Assembly: GCA_023139025.1 (NCBI GenBank)
Contig: JAGLOH010000155.1
Coordinates: 1-5,675, forward strand
Source of the DNA: Candidatus Heimdallarchaeota archaeon
Lineage (GTDB): Archaea > Asgardarchaeota > Heimdallarchaeia > Heimdallarchaeales > Heimdallarchaeaceae
Reading direction: 5' to 3'
Length of the DNA: 5,675 bases
Shown here piece by piece: positions 1 through 5,675 of the stretch. The notes under the pieces were generated by a model that ran no database searches, was not told where the DNA came from, and saw only the letters and a list, made by a program, of their open reading frames with translations. Position numbers and translations under genes: made by a program. The number at the start of each line of letters is the position of its first letter. The stretch's first letter is position 1.

Positions 1-672
1 CCCAGAAGTGATCACATCATCAAAGAGAATTATAGTTTTTGATTCGCAATCAAAATCTGCTTCCTTGAACTGTATTTCATGACTTTGGGGATCTCTATAT
101 TTTTCTAATATGAAACTTGATAAAGAAAGTTCCTTGGATAATGTATTAACGTCTTCTTGACTACCTTTATCAGGTCCAACGATAATCCATTCTTCGTTAA
201 CTTTATCCTTTAAGAAATCAGAAATTGCTGGAAGAGCACTAAGATCAAACTTCTCCAAAGTTTCTGCTGAATTATGAAATACTTCTCGATTGTGAACGTT
301 AATTGTAATAAGTGAATCCAGTCCTGCTTGCTGAAGTAAATCCATAGTTATAGTATGGGATACAACCTCTCCATCTAATTTTCTTCTATCAGCTCTAGCA
401 TAACAGAGATATGGAACTACTGCAATTACTTTGTCAGCTCCTAGTTCTTTTAATGTATTAGTTAAGAAAATTAGTTCAAGTAACCTTTTTTCTTGGTCAG
501 GGTAGGTTGTTTGGACAATAATTACGTTTTCCTTCTCAAGATTTCCCTCAATCTTAAGATAAGTTTCACCATCTGTAAAGTATTTGTAAGATAAACCTAA
601 CAAAGTCAGATTCAATTGTTCAGCTATTTTTTGAGCAAGTTGTTCTGAGTTGGGACCTGCAAGTATTTTCAT
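1..672 (-). CDS. prs: Ribose-phosphate pyrophosphokinase (PRPP synthetase), C-terminus cut by window edge
   Basis: This cytosolic enzyme transfers pyrophosphate from ATP to ribose 5-phosphate, making PRPP for purine, pyrimidine, NAD, histidine and tryptophan synthesis. Reading from the ATG at 672 gives 224 open codons to the left edge, so about 60 residues are missing if the protein has the usual archaeal length of about 285. Visible motifs are FTDGETYLKI (residues 32-41), PYLCYARADRR (87-97, the ATP-binding loop), the metal-site histidine in INVHNRE (His127), GPDKG (166-170), the catalytic-loop EKYRD (190-194; Lys191 and Arg193 match the conserved Lys/Arg pair) and the start of the PRPP-binding loop, DDVITSG (218-224). 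The EKYRD-to-DDVITSG segment resembles short archaeal enzymes more than bacterial ones. Two positions are unusual: Cys90 where Gly is common, and Ala94 where Gln is common in YARQD. The gene is divergent from lonB, and no Shine-Dalgarno sequence precedes the ATG. Confidence 0.94.
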   Translation of the reverse strand, partial: MKILAGPNSEQLAQKIAEQLNLTLLGLSYKYFTDGETYLKIEGNLEKENVIIVQTTYPDQEKRLLELIFLTNTLKELGADKVIAVVPYLCYARADRRKLDGEVVSHTITMDLLQQAGLDSLITINVHNREVFHNSAETLEKFDLSALPAISDFLKDKVNEEWIIVGPDKGSQEDVNTLSKELSLSSFILEKYRDPQSHEIQFKEADFDCESKTIILFDDVITSG

Positions 673-834
673 ATTACTCTTGCAATTATTATCGGTTGGA
701 AATTAAAGCCTTTTCATTTAAATTTAAGGTAGAATTTGTGCATAGCTCCCAGAATTTTTGACTTAAAACATATCTTTATTAACGTCAGAAAACCCTATCA
801 ATTGAAAATACGGTTATCTATATTTGTGATATTT
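673..834. promoter_or_regulatory. Divergent prs / lonB promoter region
   Basis: This 162-bp A/T-rich spacer separates two genes transcribed away from each other, so it should hold both promoters. For lonB, TATA-like stretches lie at 771-781 and 815-823. A GTGAT at 826-830, four bases before the ATG at 835, could be a weak archaeal Shine-Dalgarno match. An imperfect inverted repeat pairs TGACTTAA (759-766) with TTAACGTCA (779-787), with one unpaired base in the right arm; it could be a regulator site or chance. No open frame here looks like a protein. Assigning individual elements is inference. Confidence 0.5.
718..727 (-). promoter_or_regulatory. TATA-like palindrome upstream of prs
   Basis: TTAAATTTAA is a perfect 10-bp palindrome whose nearer end is 45 bp upstream of the prs ATG. 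If it is the TATA box, a start site about 25 bp further along would leave a leader of roughly 20 nt. Being palindromic, it could in principle work in both directions, but it would give lonB a much longer leader of about 85 nt. Such A/T palindromes also arise by chance in A+T-rich DNA. Confidence 0.35.
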
Positions 835-2778
835 ATGGCGTCTGGAACCCCATCTAAAGCCAAGAAAAAGGCAAAGCCTAAAGCAAGAAAAAATGTACTA
901 TTGGACATTGAATTCAATGATACAAGTGAAATTTCTGTACCTCCTCGTTTAATTGATCAAGTAATTGGTCAGGAAAATGCAACTGAAATAGTTAAAAAAG
1001 CTGCTTTACAGAGAAGACATGTTCTTTTGATTGGAGAACCAGGTACAGGTAAGAGCATGCTTGGGCAAGCAATGGCTGAGCTTCTTCCTAAAGAGGAGCT
1101 TGTTGATGTTTTATGTATAGCCAACCCTAAATATCCAAACCAACCACGTGTTGCTACTCTTCCTGCAGGTCATGGGGTGAGAAAGGTTGAAATGGATGCA
1201 GAGCTTGCCAGAAAGAGTGGAAATAAACGTTTCATTATTTCTATTGCAATCTTACTAGCAATAATTGGTTATGCTTTGATAGCTACTGCTGGTAATCCTG
1301 CTAGTCAGCCCCAGACTCTTTTGATGGCTATGTTTGTAGGATTTTTTATTTTCTTTATGCTTAATCAATCCAGATCTAAAAGTGAAATGCTTGTACCAAA
1401 ATTACTAGTAGATAATAGTAAGAAGGATACAGCGCCCTTTAATGATGCTACAGGATCACATGCAGGAGCACTCCTTGGTGATGTTAGACACGACCCGTTC
1501 CAGTCTGGAGGACTAGGAACTCCACCTCACGAACGTGTAGAAAGTGGTTTAATTCACAAATCTCATCTTGGTGTTCTCTACAGTGATGAGATAGGGACTC
1601 TTGAAATGAGAACTCAGCAAAAACTACTTACAGCCATGCAAGAGGGTAAACTGCAAATCACTGGTCAATCAGAGCTTAGTAGTGGGGCAATGGTTAGAAG
1701 CGACCCTGTTCCGTGTAAATTTGTTTTAATTGCAGCTGGTAATATCGAAACTACTCGTAACATGCATCCTGCTTTGAGATCAAGGATTCAAGGATCTGGC
1801 TATGAGGTTTATATGACTGATACTATGAAAGATACTCCCGAGAACAGACGAAAGCTAGCTCGTTTTTGTGCCCAAGAAATTGTAAAAGATCGAAGAATTC
1901 CTCACTTCACACATGAAGCAGTTGAAGAAATAATATATGAAGCTCAGCGAAGAGCTGACAAGAAAGACCATCTTACTTTACGATTACGAGAATTAGGTGG
2001 ATTAATTAGAGCTGCAGGCGATCTAGCCAAAGAAAATGGAGAGGTTTTAGTATCGGCTGAGACACTTAGAAATGCCAAAATTATTGCAAGAACTTTGGAA
2101 AATCAAATGAGTGATTCTTATGCTGATTCAAGAAAACTCTACAAAATCTTTGAAACTGATAAAGCCAAAGTTGGAAGAGTAAATGGTCTCGCTGTTATCA
2201 ATCAAAGATCAGGTATTGTAATGCCTATAGAAGCAGAAGTTGTTCCAGCTTTCAGTAGAAGAGAAGGAAAAATCATTGCGACAGGCCAATTACGAATTAT
2301 TGCTAGAGAAGCTGTACAGAATGTTTCAGCAATCGTAAAGAAGTATGTCGGCAAAGATATTTCAGATTTTGATTACCACATTCAATTTGTTGGTTCTTAC
2401 TCAGGTGTTGAAGGAGATTCAGCTTCTATTTCAATAGCTGTTGCTATCATATCAGCTCTCGAGAAAGCACCAATTAGGCAAGATACTGCTATGACTGGTA
2501 GTTTAACAGTTAGAGGAGTAGTTATTCCAGTTGGTGGAGTTACTGCAAAAATTGAAGCTGCGTCTGAAGCTGGAATAAAGCGAGTCATTGTACCAATTCA
2601 AAATATAGATGATGTCAAGTTAGAAGAAAGGTACAAAGGAAAGGTGGAAATCATTACAGTGTCAAACTTTCACGAAGTACTTCGAAATGCCCTTCCAAAA
2701 GAATTTAGCTATATTGCTAAAAAGTATGAAGACTTGGCTTTAGAACATTCAGCACTTAACATTGATAAGAAGAAATGA
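835..2778 (+). CDS. lonB: Archaeal Lon protease LonB, membrane-anchored ATP-dependent serine protease
   Basis: LonB is a hexameric AAA+ protease at the inner face of the archaeal membrane that unfolds and degrades damaged or regulatory proteins. Numbering from the ATG at 835 (647 aa): a lysine-rich tail (7-19); Walker A GEPGTGKS (67-74); two hydrophobic membrane helices (about 133-152 and 161-177) inserted inside the AAA+ domain, the LonB hallmark; Walker B LYSDEI (248-253); sensor-1 region ending at Asn303; arginine-finger candidates Arg315 and Arg317; and sensor-2 segment LTLRLRELGG near 380-389. The protease domain has catalytic Ser529 in VEGDSAS and Lys572 in GGVTAKIE, the Lon Ser-Lys dyad. 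Length fits archaeal LonB. The frame stays open upstream to a TTG at 736, but those 33 residues do not resemble a LonB N-terminus, so 835 is preferred. A small unknown gene follows 6 bp downstream, probably in the same operon. Confidence 0.96.
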   Translation: MASGTPSKAKKKAKPKARKNVLLDIEFNDTSEISVPPRLIDQVIGQENATEIVKKAALQRRHVLLIGEPGTGKSMLGQAMAELLPKEELVDVLCIANPKYPNQPRVATLPAGHGVRKVEMDAELARKSGNKRFIISIAILLAIIGYALIATAGNPASQPQTLLMAMFVGFFIFFMLNQSRSKSEMLVPKLLVDNSKKDTAPFNDATGSHAGALLGDVRHDPFQSGGLGTPPHERVESGLIHKSHLGVLYSDEIGTLEMRTQQKLLTAMQEGKLQITGQSELSSGAMVRSDPVPCKFVLIAAGNIETTRNMHPALRSRIQGSGYEVYMTDTMKDTPENRRKLARFCAQEIVKDRRIPHFTHEAVEEIIYEAQRRADKKDHLTLRLRELGGLIRAAGDLAKENGEVLVSAETLRNAKIIARTLENQMSDSYADSRKLYKIFETDKAKVGRVNGLAVINQRSGIVMPIEAEVVPAFSRREGKIIATGQLRIIAREAVQNVSAIVKKYVGKDISDFDYHIQFVGSYSGVEGDSASISIAVAIISALEKAPIRQDTAMTGSLTVRGVVIPVGGVTAKIEAASEAGIKRVIVPIQNIDDVKLEERYKGKVEIITVSNFHEVLRNALPKEFSYIAKKYEDLALEHSALNIDKKK

Positions 2779-2784
2779 GCCGAA

Positions 2785-3105
2785 ATGACAACTTCAGGTT
2801 TTTACCATTATTATTGTGGGATTACTGCACAACCAAATGATGAAGGTCAGTATGAAGACATAGGAGAATTCGATCTTCATCTAAACATGGTACAAAAAGA
2901 AATTGAAGAGAAAGAACCTAAAAGACAAACTCGATTAGAAACAACCTTTTTTCACGAAGATTGGATAGAAATTCAATTACTTTTCAGAGCATCTTATAGG
3001 GATGGAACTGAGGATATTCACAGATTCATTGACTTGGTAACAAAGGAACTAGAAGGACAACTAAACATAATGATTGTAGATTTTAATATTGAATCAGTTG
3101 CCTAA
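2785..3105 (+). CDS. Small conserved-looking protein of unknown function, downstream of lonB
   Basis: I do not recognise this 106-aa protein. It is soluble by appearance: no signal peptide and no membrane helix. The pattern suggests a small alpha/beta domain: a strand-like start (GFYHYYCGITAQ, residues 5-16), an amphipathic charged helix around MVQKEIEEKEPKRQ (35-48), strands in TRLETTFF and WIEIQLLFRASY, a helix DIHRFIDLVTKELEG (77-91) and a final strand NIMIVDFNI (94-102). It has one cysteine (Cys11) and is rich in Glu and Asp. The ATG lies only 6 bp after the lonB stop and no good Shine-Dalgarno sequence precedes it, so co-transcription with lonB, and perhaps translational coupling, is likely. 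A link to Lon function, as an adaptor or regulator, is only inferred from position. The gene ends convergently against the radical SAM gene, 13 bp from that gene's stop codon. Confidence 0.75.
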   Translation: MTTSGFYHYYCGITAQPNDEGQYEDIGEFDLHLNMVQKEIEEKEPKRQTRLETTFFHEDWIEIQLLFRASYRDGTEDIHRFIDLVTKELEGQLNIMIVDFNIESVA

Positions 3106-3109
3106 AAAA
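3104..3109 (-). terminator. Oligo-T terminator candidate after the AmrS-type gene
   Basis: On the minus strand a run of six T's begins 9 bases after the stop codon of the radical SAM gene and overlaps the stop codon of the convergent 106-aa gene. Archaeal RNA polymerase terminates at short T-runs without needing a hairpin, so this is a plausible intrinsic terminator. On the plus strand a shorter T4 at 3117-3120 could serve the lonB operon but reaches into the opposing gene. Both calls rest on base composition only. Confidence 0.35.
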
Positions 3110-3118
3110 TTCAATCTT

Positions 3119-4159
3119 TTATTTGAAAACAATATAGAGCTTAGTTTCACATTTATTACAATTTCCTTGTAATGAGATTCTCCTTACTTCTGTAGCAGAA
3201 GCTCCTCTATGAATCAGCAATTCTCCACATTTTGGACAATAAGTATGTGATGCTTCATGATCAGGTACATTGTTTAAATAGACAAACTCTAAGCCTACGT
3301 CCTTAGCTATTTGATAACATTTCTCTAATAATTCTGTAGCTGTGGGTTGTAACTCCTTAAGTCTATGAGCAGGAAGCAATCTAGCTAAGTGCAAAGGAAC
3401 TGAGACTGAAAGTTCTTCTTTTATCCATTCGGCTAGTTTTCTAGTTTGTTCTTCTGTATTCTCAAGTGCTCCATGGATAACGAAATTTAGTTCGAGAAGT
3501 TTTTCCTCTTCATAAATCAATTTGATAATTTTCTTTATTTCCTTGAAAGTACCTGCATGACACTTTTGTTGATATCCTGTATCAGTAACTGATTTTATGT
3601 CAATAATAACCGCATCAACAAATTCAAGAATTTCCTTAACAGGCTCTTCATTGAAATATGCATTAGTTCTTAGTAACACTTTCAGATTTCTCTGTTGAGC
3701 AAGAATTGCTGTATCACGAACCCACTCAAAAGATATTAGAGGTTCAGCTTCACCAAAAGCCATAACCTTTGAACCTGATGCCATACCAAACATTGCTGCT
3801 TGATCAGGTGCTAGTTTTTTTGCGCCAGTTTGAGTTGGATCAACTCCGATCTTTTCAGGCATTACACAATAATCACAGTCAAGATTACAATTGTAAGTAG
3901 AAAATGTTTGTGCTCTTGAATTTGGATGAAAATGAAAAACATGTTGTTTTTCAATCATATCAATCTTCATATCAGTATATCCATAAGTTAGAGAATACAT
4001 TTTCCCTTCAAGATTTACTCGTGCAGAACATTTACCTTTCTCTCCAACTAACAAGGTACATTCTATGGGGCATAAGCGACATAGGATAACTTGATTTTCT
4101 TCATCAAGCACATCATAGTATTCAGCTTCGTGCAGTGGAGATTGTGACATTGACTTCAT
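3119..4159 (-). CDS. amrS: AmmeMemoRadiSam-family radical SAM enzyme (AmrS-like)
   Basis: This 346-aa protein belongs to the radical SAM group related to pyruvate-formate-lyase activating enzyme; the family's substrate is not known to me. Features in order: an N-terminal cysteine cluster typical of the family, Cys27-x2-Cys30-x3-Cys34-x9-Cys44 (in CRLCPIEC and GKCSAR); the IEKQHVFHFHPNSRA lead-in (69-83), where relatives have an IEKKP...HF.PGS-like stretch; the [4Fe-4S]/SAM motif Cys91-x3-Cys95-x2-Cys98; GEAEP (136-140) in the SAM-binding position; a TIM-barrel-like middle (VIIDIKS, 184-190); the family segment LARLLPAHRLKELQPTA (258-274) and GLEFVYLNNVP (289-299); and a C-terminal zinc-ribbon-like Cys308-x2-Cys311...Cys334-x2-Cys337. 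It diverges from typical members in lacking the QNW after the third cluster cysteine (here VMP). The ATG at 4159 is used; the ATG at 4150 (residue 4) is equally possible. It is divergent from the second radical SAM gene, and no AMMECR1 or Memo gene is present. Confidence 0.88.
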   Translation of the reverse strand: MKSMSQSPLHEAEYYDVLDEENQVILCRLCPIECTLLVGEKGKCSARVNLEGKMYSLTYGYTDMKIDMIEKQHVFHFHPNSRAQTFSTYNCNLDCDYCVMPEKIGVDPTQTGAKKLAPDQAAMFGMASGSKVMAFGEAEPLISFEWVRDTAILAQQRNLKVLLRTNAYFNEEPVKEILEFVDAVIIDIKSVTDTGYQQKCHAGTFKEIKKIIKLIYEEEKLLELNFVIHGALENTEEQTRKLAEWIKEELSVSVPLHLARLLPAHRLKELQPTATELLEKCYQIAKDVGLEFVYLNNVPDHEASHTYCPKCGELLIHRGASATEVRRISLQGNCNKCETKLYIVFK

Positions 4160-4223
4160 GATATTTCTTGAACTTCATTATTAAATCTTATTAAACTAAC
4201 ATCTTTATTGGGAGTATTACATC

Positions 4224-4247
4224 ATCAATCTTTATCTATAAGTTGAT
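4224..4247. repeat. Imperfect inverted repeat in the radical SAM intergenic region
   Basis: ATCAA (4224-4228) pairs with TTGAT (4243-4247), and after one unpaired T the inner CTT (4230-4232) pairs with AAG (4240-4242), leaving a 7-base centre. It lies between the two divergent start codons and upstream of the putative TATA box of the plus-strand gene. It could bind a dimeric regulator, but the length is small enough to be chance in A+T-rich DNA. Confidence 0.3.
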
Positions 4248-4282
4248 AATTGGTCTATTTCTTTTAATATCATTACAGCACA

Positions 4283-4299
4283 AAGTATTTCAGATACTT
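4283..4299. promoter_or_regulatory. Palindromic operator candidate at the PflX-type gene's predicted start site
   Basis: AAGTAT (4283-4288) and ATACTT (4294-4299) form perfect 6-bp inverted arms around a 5-base centre, TTCAG. The site ends 16 bp before the ATG at 4316 and begins 12 bp after the TATA-like TTTAATAT, so it covers the predicted transcription start. That is a classic position for a repressor that blocks archaeal RNA polymerase recruitment or start. Its use as an operator is inferred; as RNA it would make only a weak hairpin. Confidence 0.4.
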
Positions 4300-4315
4300 C
4301 ACTAGTTTTTTATTA

Positions 4316-5461
4316 ATGTGGACTCTTTCAAAAAGAGATACAATGACTGTTTGGCAACAAGTTGAATTAGAAAATCGTCTAGTGTATTACAGAGAGATAT
4401 TTCAGGGAAAACGTATACCCCGATACAAACTGGCTCGATTATTTTATGTTCCTTTTAATGGGTACAAAGATAAAGATGAATTAATGAATATTCATGAACA
4501 CTACCATCCAAAATTCAAGAAGTGGATAGCAGAAAAACAGCATCTTCCTCTTGAAGAGATTGAGAAAGAAATTGAAGAGCTACACAAAGCTGAGGATATC
4601 ACAAGTAATAATTATCTGGAGTTGAAACTAACTATATTGAAAGATGTTCTTTCTTCCTGTGAATTCTGTGAGAATAGATGCAGAGCCAACCGTGATGAAG
4701 GAGAAGTTGGGAAATGTGGAGTTGACGATAAAGCATACGTTAGCTCTGCTTTCATTCATATGGGTGAAGAAAGTCCTATTGTTCCTAGTGGAACAATATT
4801 CTTTTTGGGCTGTACTATTGATTGTCAGTTTTGTCAAAACTGGGATATAAGTCAAGAATTTGGATTTGAGAGAATTAAGGGGAGAGGAACATCAGCAATT
4901 CTGCTTGCACAACATTATTTCACTCTAGTTAAACAGAATGCGAGAAATATCAATTTCGTTGGAGGAGAACCTACACCAAACTTACATGTGATTTTAGAAT
5001 CTTTCAAACATACACAAGTTGATGTCCCAATGTTGTGGAATAGTAACATGTATCTTACTGATATGAGCATGAAACTGATTGCAGATCTTTTTGATATTTG
5101 GCTACCAGATATGAAATATTCAAACAAAGAATGTGCGACCAAGTACTCCAAAGCACCAAAATATTGGGAGGCACTTCAAAGAAACATGAGAATGATTGAA
5201 GACAGAGGATCTGGTGAGTATATAATTCGTCACCTAGTTATGCCAAACCACACAAAGTGTTGTTCTATTCCCCTTTTGGACTGGATCAATAACAATCTTG
5301 ATACACCACTTGTAAACATTATGGGTCAATATCATCCCGATTATATTGTTCTTCAAACTGATAGATTTCCTGAGATTAAAAGAAGAGTTTCTACTACAGA
5401 AATGTATGAAGTTCGAAATCACGCAGATAAAATCGGAATATACTGGAAAAGTGTTTCGTAA
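4316..5461 (+). CDS. PflX-type radical SAM protein (COG1313, PflA-related)
   Basis: This 381-aa protein matches the family annotated as PflX or putative pyruvate-formate-lyase activating radical SAM enzyme; its true substrate is not established to my knowledge. Residues 1-110 are an N-terminal extension with a charged helical stretch (EEIEKEIEELHKAED, 80-94). Then come a cysteine cluster Cys115-x2-Cys118-x3-Cys122-x11-Cys134 in the family sequence CEFCENRCRANRDEGEVGKC; SSAFIHMGEESPIVPSGTIF (143-162), a family signature; the radical SAM motif Cys166-x3-Cys170-x2-Cys173 followed by QNWDISQ; the SAM-binding NFVGGEPTPNLH (213-224); WLPDMKYS (262-269); RHLVMPNH (305-312); and NIMGQYHP (334-341). 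All key residues for cluster and SAM binding are present. The ATG at 4316 is taken; an ATG at 4343 (residue 10) is an alternative, and neither has a clear Shine-Dalgarno sequence. It is divergent from the AmrS-like gene, and the gene after it is convergent, so it is probably transcribed alone. Confidence 0.92.
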   Translation: MWTLSKRDTMTVWQQVELENRLVYYREIFQGKRIPRYKLARLFYVPFNGYKDKDELMNIHEHYHPKFKKWIAEKQHLPLEEIEKEIEELHKAEDITSNNYLELKLTILKDVLSSCEFCENRCRANRDEGEVGKCGVDDKAYVSSAFIHMGEESPIVPSGTIFFLGCTIDCQFCQNWDISQEFGFERIKGRGTSAILLAQHYFTLVKQNARNINFVGGEPTPNLHVILESFKHTQVDVPMLWNSNMYLTDMSMKLIADLFDIWLPDMKYSNKECATKYSKAPKYWEALQRNMRMIEDRGSGEYIIRHLVMPNHTKCCSIPLLDWINNNLDTPLVNIMGQYHPDYIVLQTDRFPEIKRRVSTTEMYEVRNHADKIGIYWKSVS

Positions 5462-5469
5462 TCTTCCTT

Positions 5470-5675
5470 TTATTGGATACTCATATCCCATAATAGCCGC
5501 TTTGTTGTTGATCTTTCCCATTTATTTAAAGCACTTCTTGCAGCTATAGTTTCAGAGAGGAATTTATGTTGAAAATCAGCTATAAAATTTATGAGTTTCT
5601 CAATTTCAGTTATTTTGTCTAGTAATGCTTCAGATATATAAAATGTAATGGAAAATCCTGGTTCTGGTTCCTTTT
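5470..5675 (-). CDS. C-terminal end of an unrecognised protein entering from the right edge
   Basis: A minus-strand frame is open from the right edge to a TAA at 5470-5472, giving 67 residues; the start codon lies outside the window. It begins KEPEPGFSITFYISEALLDK, continues with a mostly helical, charged stretch (KITEIEKLINFIADFQHKF, residues 20-38) and ends RLLWDMSIQ. Amino-acid use is protein-like, the other two minus-strand frames are less convincing here, and the stop falls only 8 bp from the stop of the convergent PflX-type gene, which is the spacing expected of a real gene end. I do not recognise the family; the helical end could be a coiled-coil or oligomerisation segment. There is no cysteine, metal motif or membrane helix in the visible part. 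Confidence 0.68.
   Translation of the reverse strand, partial: KEPEPGFSITFYISEALLDKITEIEKLINFIADFQHKFLSETIAARSALNKWERSTTKRLLWDMSIQ

Larger units (their letters stand above)
4160..4315. promoter_or_regulatory. Divergent promoter region between the two radical SAM genes
   Basis: This 156-bp A/T-rich spacer must drive both radical SAM genes. For the plus-strand gene, a TATA-like TTTAATAT lies at 4263-4270; with usual archaeal spacing this puts transcription start near 4292 and leaves a leader of about 24 nt. For the minus-strand gene, TTTAATAA-like stretches between about 4176 and 4196 sit close enough to the ATG to suggest a very short or absent leader. Neither start has a clear Shine-Dalgarno sequence. 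Two inverted repeats, annotated separately, could allow joint regulation. Confidence 0.45.

Noticed and set aside
736..834. 33-residue upstream extension of LonB from a TTG codon
   Set aside because: The extension does not resemble a LonB N-terminus, it would run through the divergent promoter region, and an ATG at 835 gives a normal family length.
2397..2588. Minus-strand open frame of 63 codons inside lonB
   Set aside because: It lies wholly antisense to the conserved protease domain, including the catalytic Ser and Lys region, and looks like a shadow frame.
3904..4089. Plus-strand open frame of 61 codons antisense to the AmrS-like gene
   Set aside because: The opposite strand encodes the conserved cysteine motifs; this frame has no independent support.
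4160..4315. Possible riboswitch or small RNA gene in the divergent spacer
   Set aside because: The inverted repeats are short and A/T-rich; no stable multi-helix fold or known riboswitch core is visible.
4628..4855. Overlapping open frames on both strands (4628-4855 minus, 4644-4850 plus) within the PflX-type gene
   Set aside because: Both overlap the strongly conserved cysteine cluster and radical SAM core of the real gene and are out of frame with it.
4915..5151. Minus-strand open frame of 78 codons within the PflX-type gene
   Set aside because: It is antisense to the conserved GGEP region; no family resemblance or start context.
5234..5549. Open frames across the 3' end of the PflX-type gene (5234-5521 minus, 5346-5549 plus)
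   Set aside because: Both overlap coding sequence with family motifs, and a better minus-strand frame (5470-5675) with a clean convergent stop explains the region beyond 5461.
1..5675. Defence island, CRISPR, transposon or prophage content
   Set aside because: No repeats with spacers, no transposase or integrase motifs and no terminal inverted repeats; recognisable genes are metabolic, proteolytic or radical SAM enzymes.

Overview
The window is A+T-rich and compactly coded, and it most likely comes from an archaeon. The main evidence is a Lon protease of the archaeal LonB type: no large Lon N-domain, and two membrane helices inserted between Walker A and Walker B. A PRPP synthetase whose C-terminal half resembles short archaeal enzymes supports this. 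Most starts also lack a clear Shine-Dalgarno sequence and have A/T-rich, TATA-like upstream DNA. I cannot name the lineage. An uncultured, Asgard- or Heimdall-like genome would be a guess.

Layout, left to right. (1) A ribose-phosphate pyrophosphokinase (prs) on the minus strand runs off the left edge just after its PRPP-binding loop. (2) A 162-bp divergent promoter region follows. (3) On the plus strand, lonB (best start 835, 647 aa) is followed 6 bp later by a 106-aa protein of unknown function; the two look like an operon. (4) Convergent to these, on the minus strand, is a 346-aa radical SAM protein of the AmmeMemoRadiSam (AmrS) family. (5) A 156-bp divergent intergenic region carries two inverted repeats. 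(6) On the plus strand is a 381-aa radical SAM protein of the PflX type (COG1313). (7) The C-terminal 67 residues of an unrecognised minus-strand protein enter from the right edge, convergent to the PflX-type gene. No stretch longer than 300 bp lacks a gene, and I see no tRNA, rRNA, CRISPR, IS element or long repeat.

The genes do not form one obvious pathway. prs (nucleotide, histidine and tryptophan precursor supply) and lonB (membrane-anchored ATP-dependent proteolysis) are housekeeping genes. The two radical SAM genes stand back to back around a shared promoter region and share an architecture: an N-terminal Cys-x2-Cys-x3-Cys...Cys cluster followed by a CxxxCxxC radical SAM core. They may be co-regulated or work on related substrates, but no glycyl-radical enzyme and no AMMECR1 or Memo partner lies in the window. 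The most useful leads are this radical SAM pair, the palindrome near the PflX-type start, and the small unknown protein behind lonB. I see no clearly new defence or mobile system here.
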